Below, one piece after another: positions 7,674-14,036 of a stretch of DNA of 14,036 bases. Position 1 is the first letter of the stretch. Every line of letters begins with the position of its first letter. A model generated the notes under the pieces. It worked only from the letters and a program-made list of their open reading frames with translations, searched no databases and was not told where the DNA came from. This DNA is from CAYVXE01 sp964455375. Its GTDB lineage: Bacteria > Zhuqueibacterota > Zhuqueibacteria > Oceanimicrobiales > Oceanimicrobiaceae. Location of the stretch: assembly GCA_964455375.1 (NCBI GenBank), contig CAYVXE010000109.1, forward strand, positions 1 to 14,036, read 5' to 3'. The position numbers were made by a program, and so were the translations under genes.

Positions 7674-8144
7674 ATGATGAAAGCAATATTTCTGACATGG
7701 CGACTATGGTTTCCGTTTATTTTCATTGTTTCAATTTCAGCTTGTGTAGTGCATGTGCCAATGATGCCGGAAACTTCGGATTTGCAGGCGAAACATTTTC
7801 TCCCACCTGAAGATAAGGGTAATTTATACGTCGTCAGACCGGGTTCTTTGATAGGAGTCGGAATGCTTTTACAGATTGTCGTTGATGGAAAAGTTTTAGG
7901 TGCAGTTAGATCAGGTACGTACCTTCTCGCCGACCTGACCCCGGGGAAACACACAGTTACGGTAATTACTGAAAGCGATTCTGAATCTACTGATCTTGCA
8001 ATTAAAAAGGGACAAAATTTCTTCATACAAGTGAAACCTACATGGGGCTGGATATCCTCCGGTATTTCTGTTAAAACACTCGATGCTGAAATCGGCCGGA
8101 ATTTGGTTCAAAAAACCAAAAGAGCACAGCATATTGAGATATAA
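7674..8144 (+). CDS. DUF2846-like lipoprotein
   Basis: A 156-residue protein with a lipoprotein signal: a hydrophobic segment (about 11-22), then lipobox ISAC with C24 as the lipidated residue. The mature domain reads GNLYVVRPG, then VDGKVLGAVRSGTYLLADLTPGKHTV, then a beta strand region ending with FFIQVKP. This order (Y-hydrophobic-RP, VDGK.xG, a Tyr-containing strand, then PGKHT) is that of DUF2846 domains, small beta-sandwich envelope proteins of unknown role. The start at 7674 is preceded by AAAGG; the adjacent in-frame ATG at 7677 is an equal alternative. It follows the exported protein gene by 13 bp, suggesting shared transcription and a joint cell-envelope function. Confidence 0.7.
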   Translation: MMKAIFLTWRLWFPFIFIVSISACVVHVPMMPETSDLQAKHFLPPEDKGNLYVVRPGSLIGVGMLLQIVVDGKVLGAVRSGTYLLADLTPGKHTVTVITESDSESTDLAIKKGQNFFIQVKPTWGWISSGISVKTLDAEIGRNLVQKTKRAQHIEI

Positions 8145-8172
8145 TTCTTCCTTATGATAAACTTTTTCTTCA

Positions 8173-8200
8173 TTGACACTTTCATGATAAATTTTAAATT
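8173..8200 (+). promoter_or_regulatory. Candidate promoter for the EndoQ-helicase gene
   Basis: A perfect TTGACA (8173-8178) is followed after 16 bases by TAAATT (8195-8200), which matches four of six positions of TATAAT. Transcription would begin about 20 bases before the ATG at 8227. The region also repeats TTTCAT followed by AAA-type sequence around 8181, 8204 and 8223. This suggests the repair gene can be expressed apart from the lipoprotein gene 82 bp upstream. Confidence 0.4.
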
Positions 8201-8226
8201 CCATTTCATAAACTTAAAGGAATTTC

Positions 8227-11200
8227 ATGAAAATTGTCGCAGACATCCACCTTCATTCTTACTATTCGAGAGCCACCAGCAAAACTCTAAATTTAGAAAA
8301 TCTCTACAAATGGGCGCAACTAAAAGGCGTCCAGGTTGTGGGCACAGGTGATATTGCCCATCCGGGCTGGCTGGCTGAAATGCAGGAAAAACTGGAGCCG
8401 GCCGAAGAGGGGCTGTTTCGCTTAAAACCGGACTATTGCAAAACGCTCGAGGAAGAAATCTATCCACCCTGCAGAAGTGACGTCCGATTCATGCTCGCCG
8501 GCGAAATCAGCAACATCTACAAAAAAAATGAAAAAGTTCGTAAAATTCACAACGTCGTCTTTATGCCGTCATTTGAGGCTACGGAAAAATTCCAGGCAAC
8601 GCTGGATCAAATCGGCAACATCCGTTCGGACGGACGGCCGATTTTGGGATTGGACGCACGGGATTTACTTGAAATCGTTCTCGAGACCGACCCGCAAGCG
8701 CATTTCATTCCGGCACATATCTGGACACCCTGGTTTTCGCTTTTGGGTTCCATGTCCGGTTTTGACTCACTTGAAGAATGTTTCGAAGATCTCAGCGACC
8801 ACATCTTTGCCGTCGAGACCGGCCTCTCCTCAGACCCGCCGATGAACTGGCGTTTGTCGCAACTGGACAAATACACCCTCGTTTCAAATTCAGACGCGCA
8901 TTCACCACAAAAACTGGCCAGAGAAGCAAACGTCTTCAACACAGATCTGTCGTACCCCGCCCTCTTCGATGCCCTGAAAAGTGGCAGCAAAGAACATTTC
9001 GAAGGCACGATTGAATTTTTTCCTGAAGAGGGGAAATACCACTACGACGGTCACCGGAAATGCGGTATCCGCTGGGACCCAAAAATGACGTTAGACAATG
9101 ACAAAATCTGCCCTGTCTGCGGGAAAATGGTCACCGTGGGTGTCATGCACCGGGTTGAAGCATTGGCCGATCGGGAACCGGAAGACATTCCGTCAGACAG
9201 GCATCCTTACAAAAGTCTGATTCCTCTACCGGAAATTCTTTCTGAAATTCATCAGGTCGGAGTAACCTCGAAGAGAGTGAATAACAGCTACCAATTTCTC
9301 TTAAATCACCTCGGCTCTGAGCTGAACATTCTTCTTGACGTTCCCTTAGCAGACCTGGAAAAACTCGGCGGAAGTTTGCTCTCGGAAGGAATTCGCAAAG
9401 TGCGAGATGAAGAGGTGAGCATTGCTGCCGGTTTCGATGGTGAGTTTGGTACCATCAAATTATTTGACGAATCGGAACGAAAGGATTTTTCAAAACAGCT
9501 TGTCTTCTTTGAAGACCAGCTTAAAAAAAAAGTTCAACCGCAGCAAACAAATAAAGTAGCGACAGGTTCTTTTAGTAAAAATCAGCAGACCAAACCCACT
9601 CTAAAAATTCAAGACCAGAGTAGGGAAGTTGGTTATTCAACACAACCGGCACATGAACAGCAAGGCATTCTTGCCGGCTTAAATGAACAACAAAAAGAAA
9701 CAGCGACTGCAAAGGAGAACCGACTGCTCATAACTGCCGGACCCGGCACCGGCAAAACCAGAACTCTGACGCACCGTGTTGCTTACCTGATCACCGAAGA
9801 AAAAATCCACCCGGAAAATGTACTTGCGTTGACCTTTACCAACAAAGCCACGGAAGAGATGGTTTTGAGGCTAGAAAAATTAATCGGCCAGCCCAAAACC
9901 ACCAAACTCACAGTGAGAACATTTCATGCCTTTTGCACGGCTGTTTTATTCGAGTATGGTACGTTGTTGGGTTTTGTTCCCCCACTGAAAATTTGTTCAG
10001 ACGCAGAACGAAAGACCCTTTTACAAAATATTCTGCCACATCGAAAACAAGCTGAGCTATCTGACCTTCTCGCTCGGATTTCACTTGCTAAAAATCAGTT
10101 ACAAAATCCCAAAATTATACGCATCGCCGACAAAAACCATGATGCCATGAGCTTTTCTGATATTTTCACCGAATATCAGAAGGAGCTCAGGAGAAACAAT
10201 GTCTTCGACTTTGACGATTTACTTTATTACACAGTACAATTATTTCAGGAATTTCCGGAGATCACATCTTTCTATAAAAAGCGGTTTCAATGGATTTTTG
10301 TGGATGAATATCAGGACATCAACGAAGCACAGTATCAACTTTTAAGACATCTGCTTAGCGAACAGACACATCTCTTCGTCATCGGCGACCCGGACCAATC
10401 TATTTACGGTTTCCGGGGTGCAGACCGAAAATACTTTCTCCAATTTAAAGAAGACTTTCCTGATGCCAAAAGGATTTCCTTAGAACAAAATTACCGCTCC
10501 ACGCAAAATATTCTGAATGCCTCAAATCAGGTAATTTCCCGATTCGCTAATCACTCAGCCAACAAGACCTGGTCAAAAATCGACACACCCATAAAACTCA
10601 GCACGTACGAGGCAGCGACCGACAAAGCAGAGGCTGAATTCATTGTTCATGAAATAGAAAAAATGGTCAGTGGTACCAGCTATTTTTCCTTCGACTCCGC
10701 CAGAATTGAAGAAACCGCATATTCAAAACCAATGTTATCTTTCGGAGACTTTGCGGTTTTTTTTCGACTCAAGGAACAAAACCGCCTCCTGAAGGAAGCA
10801 TTTCAACGGTCAGGTATTCCGTATCAAATCCTGGGAGAAACTTCAATTTATGACGACAAAGACGTACAACAACTGATCGATTTTCTCCGGTTTATCTTTC
10901 AACCTGAAAATGATTCCAACCTTGAATCAATTCTTCTTCAAACCACCGAAAGCATCGGACAGGAATCAGTCAGGCAATTAAAAAATGCCGCATCTGTGCA
11001 GCAGTTATCTATTTGGAAACTGCTTCTTTCCCATACATTTGCCGGCTTGCAAACACGGCAAATGGAAGCCATCGAACATACAATAGAAAAATTGGAACAG
11101 TTACTGGAAACAACAAATGAGACCGTCACAAGCATTTTACAAAAGGTTTTGCGACTTTTCTATCCTGGAAAATTAGATGCTCACACCAACGATGCTGTGA

Positions 11201-11637
11201 GTAAATTCATTCTGAAAGCCACTCTCTATGGCAGCAATCTTGATGTGTTCTTAACGACAATAGACGCCCGGGATTTCACTGACGGGTGCGACTACCAAAG
11301 TGATAAGGTTTCACTGATGACATTACATGCATCAAAAGGGTTGGAATTTCCCGTGGTCTTCATTTCTGGTTGCGAAGAGAACATTTTACCATTTAAACCT
11401 GGTTTAGGTATAATCGATGTGGATGAAGAAAGAAGATTGATTTTTGTGGGTATGACCAGAGCCAAGCAAAAACTTTATTTAACAAATGCCAGGAAGCGAT
11501 TTCTGTTTGGAGAAAACATGGAAAACGCACCGTCCAGATTCATAGGTGACATTCAAACAGCTCTGATACAAAAACATGAAACAAATTATTCGAAACTGAA
11601 AAAGAAAACTGAAGACAACCAATTATGCCTGTTTTAA
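8227..11637 (+). CDS. Endonuclease Q-like PHP nuclease fused to UvrD/Rep-type SF1 helicase
   Basis: A 1136-residue, two-part protein. Residues 1 to about 415 match endonuclease Q, a PHP-family enzyme known to nick DNA 5' of hypoxanthine, uracil and AP sites. Metal-site residues seen: H8 and H10 (ADIHLHS), D42 and H45 (GTGDIAHP), E93, H108, H164 in PAHIWTPWFS, and D223/H225 in SNSDAHSP. A probable zinc segment has C279 and C295-PV-C298, running into VGVMHRVEALADR. A helical segment ends near GFDGEFGTIKLF (402-413). A polar linker (about 431-480) leads to a full SF1A helicase: Q-motif LNEQQ (485-489), Walker A AGPGTGKT (504-511), motif Ia ALTFTNKATEEM, Walker B VDEYQD (692-697), motif III IGDPDQSIYGFRGA, motif IV QNYRST, motif V TLHASKGLEF, motif VI VGMTRAK. 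The last five residues, QLCLF, resemble the sliding-clamp binding motif. AAGGA lies at good spacing before the ATG. I infer nicking at deaminated bases coupled to unwinding. Confidence 0.88.
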   Translation: MKIVADIHLHSYYSRATSKTLNLENLYKWAQLKGVQVVGTGDIAHPGWLAEMQEKLEPAEEGLFRLKPDYCKTLEEEIYPPCRSDVRFMLAGEISNIYKKNEKVRKIHNVVFMPSFEATEKFQATLDQIGNIRSDGRPILGLDARDLLEIVLETDPQAHFIPAHIWTPWFSLLGSMSGFDSLEECFEDLSDHIFAVETGLSSDPPMNWRLSQLDKYTLVSNSDAHSPQKLAREANVFNTDLSYPALFDALKSGSKEHFEGTIEFFPEEGKYHYDGHRKCGIRWDPKMTLDNDKICPVCGKMVTVGVMHRVEALADREPEDIPSDRHPYKSLIPLPEILSEIHQVGVTSKRVNNSYQFLLNHLGSELNILLDVPLADLEKLGGSLLSEGIRKVRDEEVSIAAGFDGEFGTIKLFDESERKDFSKQLVFFEDQLKKKVQPQQTNKVATGSFSKNQQTKPTLKIQDQSREVGYSTQPAHEQQGILAGLNEQQKETATAKENRLLITAGPGTGKTRTLTHRVAYLITEEKIHPENVLALTFTNKATEEMVLRLEKLIGQPKTTKLTVRTFHAFCTAVLFEYGTLLGFVPPLKICSDAERKTLLQNILPHRKQAELSDLLARISLAKNQLQNPKIIRIADKNHDAMSFSDIFTEYQKELRRNNVFDFDDLLYYTVQLFQEFPEITSFYKKRFQWIFVDEYQDINEAQYQLLRHLLSEQTHLFVIGDPDQSIYGFRGADRKYFLQFKEDFPDAKRISLEQNYRSTQNILNASNQVISRFANHSANKTWSKIDTPIKLSTYEAATDKAEAEFIVHEIEKMVSGTSYFSFDSARIEETAYSKPMLSFGDFAVFFRLKEQNRLLKEAFQRSGIPYQILGETSIYDDKDVQQLIDFLRFIFQPENDSNLESILLQTTESIGQESVRQLKNAASVQQLSIWKLLLSHTFAGLQTRQMEAIEHTIEKLEQLLETTNETVTSILQKVLRLFYPGKLDAHTNDAVSKFILKATLYGSNLDVFLTTIDARDFTDGCDYQSDKVSLMTLHASKGLEFPVVFISGCEENILPFKPGLGIIDVDEERRLIFVGMTRAKQKLYLTNARKRFLFGENMENAPSRFIGDIQTALIQKHETNYSKLKKKTEDNQLCLF

Positions 11638-11646
11638 TGGACTAAC

Positions 11647-12858
11647 TCAATTTAAATTTTCAAGTTGTGCCAATATTTTTTTGACTTTTTTTGCTCTTGC
11701 ATCGGTAGGCGGGACTAAAGATATATATTTCCGATATTCAGAGATCGCTGCATCGAGTTTCCCGGATTTGTGCAAAAGAACGGCTAAGTTAAAATGACTA
11801 AATGCGTGTTTCGGATTAATTGAAATCTCTTCTCTGTAAGCCTCAATAGCTTTATTTTTCTCTCCCTTTTGCTCGTAAATCTGGCCCATCTGAAAATTCA
11901 CCAACGGTCTGGTTGGGTCTAACCTTAAAACCTGCTCGAAATTTTGCAAAGCACCGGCAGCATCACCGAGTAAATAATCGGCCTGGGCTAAATTAATGTA
12001 ACCTTCCGGCAGTGTAGAGTCTATCGCAACGACTTTCAGGAAATTATTTTTTGCAAGTTCATACGATTGCATATCCACATAGACAAAGCCTAAATTCAAA
12101 AGAGCATCAACATAATTTTCATCCAACTGGACAGCTTTTCTGAAGAATCTCGTTGCGAGCTTAAAATTCTTTTGTCCATGATATAATTTTCCCAACTCGT
12201 TATAGGCCTCTTTATTCTTTTTATTAATTTTTATCGCCTTCTGAAATTGGGATTTTGCCAAATCGATTTTGCCGTCATCTTTATACAAGACCCCAAGTGC
12301 AATATACGACTTATCCAGAGTTGAATCGCTTTCTATAGCAGCCTTCAAATACTGGTAGGCTTTCTCTTTGTCATCTAATTTTTGCATGATGAAAGCTAAA
12401 TTGTATTGGGCTTCTGCGAAGTCATTGCGTAATGCAACAGCATTTTGCATGTATTTTTCAGCATTTTCATAATCTCCCAATCCAATATAAGCCAGTCCAA
12501 AATTAAATTTTATGTCAGCATCATCGTAGCCAGGTTTTTCTGTAATCGGTTTTAATGTATCGGCTTTTTTTAGATTCGTAATAGCTTTATCATAGTCTTT
12601 CAATTTGATATATGTTAGTCCAAGCATATAATAGGCTTCAGCAAAAGTGTCATCAAATTCAATTGCCTGGTCTAACAAATAGACCGCCTGTATATAATTT
12701 CCTTTTTTATAAAGTTCGGTGCCCGATGCGTACAATCCGATGGTTCTTTGTTTCAATGTCCTGCCCTGGCCGGTGGTTGCACAGTTGTTCAGAACCGTCC
12801 CCGAAATCATCAACAAAAGGAGGAAAACCATCCTTAACGAAAACTTTCTCATATTCAT
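11647..12858 (-). CDS. TPR-repeat lipoprotein (ten tandem TPRs)
   Basis: A 403-residue protein. A signal segment (MNMRKFSLR, then VFLLLLMISG) leads to LNNC with C26, a loose lipobox: Asn just before the Cys is unusual, though tolerated in some phyla. The remainder is almost wholly ten consecutive 34-residue TPR units, from about residue 36 to 390, with the usual pattern such as AYYMLGLTYIKLKDYDKAI. Such superhelices act as scaffolds for protein partners at the inner or outer membrane; no catalytic motif is present. I choose ATG 12858 because AAGG lies seven bases before it and the signal begins there. An in-frame start at 12903 adds 15 polar residues that would displace the signal. The stop lies only 9 bp from the convergent EndoQ-helicase stop, with no terminator between. 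It is downstream of the rRNA operon but separated from it by a strong terminator. Confidence 0.8.
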   Translation of the reverse strand: MNMRKFSLRMVFLLLLMISGTVLNNCATTGQGRTLKQRTIGLYASGTELYKKGNYIQAVYLLDQAIEFDDTFAEAYYMLGLTYIKLKDYDKAITNLKKADTLKPITEKPGYDDADIKFNFGLAYIGLGDYENAEKYMQNAVALRNDFAEAQYNLAFIMQKLDDKEKAYQYLKAAIESDSTLDKSYIALGVLYKDDGKIDLAKSQFQKAIKINKKNKEAYNELGKLYHGQKNFKLATRFFRKAVQLDENYVDALLNLGFVYVDMQSYELAKNNFLKVVAIDSTLPEGYINLAQADYLLGDAAGALQNFEQVLRLDPTRPLVNFQMGQIYEQKGEKNKAIEAYREEISINPKHAFSHFNLAVLLHKSGKLDAAISEYRKYISLVPPTDARAKKVKKILAQLENLN

Positions 12859-12968
12859 TGAACTACCTTCTTTAGTCTGATTTGATTTTTTTAAATATAA
12901 CATTTTTTCAATTTAATTCCATTAAAATAAATTAACTAAACATACAAAAAATCATTTTGACATTCCAC

Positions 12969-13006
12969 AAAAAAAAAGAGGGAAAAGAATAATTCTTTTC
13001 CCTCTT
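12969..13006 (-). terminator. Intrinsic terminator of the rRNA operon
   Basis: Near-perfect inverted arms at 12976-12990 and 12992-13006 (core AGAGGGAAAAGAAT paired with its complement) form a stem of up to 15 bp. In the minus-strand direction it is followed by a run of nine U (A9 at 12969-12977 on the plus strand, overlapping the stem base). It begins about 10 bases past the 3' end of 5S rRNA. This is a strong rho-independent terminator that should insulate the downstream TPR lipoprotein gene from rRNA transcription. Confidence 0.93.
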
Positions 13007-13016
13007 AGTATTAATA

Positions 13017-13132
<116 letters not shown>

Positions 13133-13216
13133 ATTTATTATCAAGTACAATTTAAGAACGTATGTATTCACAAAATAGGGATAAATCTTTAACCATCTGC
13201 CGTAAAACAATAATTA

Positions 13217-14036
<820 letters not shown>

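Noticed and set aside
8154..8351. 65-codon plus-strand frame overlapping the start of the EndoQ-helicase gene, considered as a leader peptide
   Set aside because: It is out of frame with the main gene, runs far into it, and its repetitive MINF-type start merely reflects the TTTCAT repeats in the DNA.
13133..13216. Possible tRNA in the 23S-5S spacer
   Set aside because: The 84-nt spacer is AT-rich with no cloverleaf, T-loop sequence or CCA end on either strand.

Overview
The window looks like chromosomal DNA from a Gram-negative bacterium of moderate GC content. Several proteins carry Sec or lipoprotein signal peptides, one is probably an outer-membrane protein, and TPR-rich exported proteins are present. 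The mix loosely suggests the FCB side of the bacterial tree (Calditrichota/KSB1-like lineages), but no 16S lies in the window, so this is only an impression. I see no phage, transposase, CRISPR or tRNA.

Layout. Bases 1-132 hold a palindromic hairpin but no gene. On the minus strand, a YdeP/FdhF-type molybdopterin oxidoreductase (1429-3606) is followed 54 bp downstream by adenosine deaminase (133-1374), a likely two-gene transcript. A perfect 7-bp inverted repeat sits just upstream of the first gene. After a 273-bp gap with only doubtful small reading frames comes a minus-strand MFS efflux transporter (3880-5097). It is divergent from a plus-strand exported TPR protein (5366-6457) that has a good sigma-70-like promoter. 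A 381-bp stretch without a convincing gene follows. Then come two plus-strand cell-envelope genes 13 bp apart: an exported acidic/beta-rich protein (6839-7660) and a DUF2846-like lipoprotein (7674-8144).

The most notable gene is 8227-11637. It encodes a 1136-residue fusion of an endonuclease Q-like PHP nuclease, with its zinc-finger and C-terminal segments, to a complete UvrD/Rep-type superfamily 1 helicase. It ends in QLCLF, a match to the bacterial sliding-clamp binding pentapeptide. One polypeptide would therefore combine damage-specific nicking, strand unwinding and clamp tethering, which I read as a deaminated-base repair machine. Convergent to it is a minus-strand lipoprotein with ten TPRs (11647-12858).

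The right end is the 3' part of an rRNA operon on the minus strand: partial 23S rRNA (running off the window), an 84-nt spacer without a tRNA, 5S rRNA, and a strong intrinsic terminator at 12969-13006.

The genes do not form one pathway. The purine/oxidoreductase pair, the transporter, the envelope proteins, the repair enzyme and the rRNA operon are best read as separate neighbouring units.
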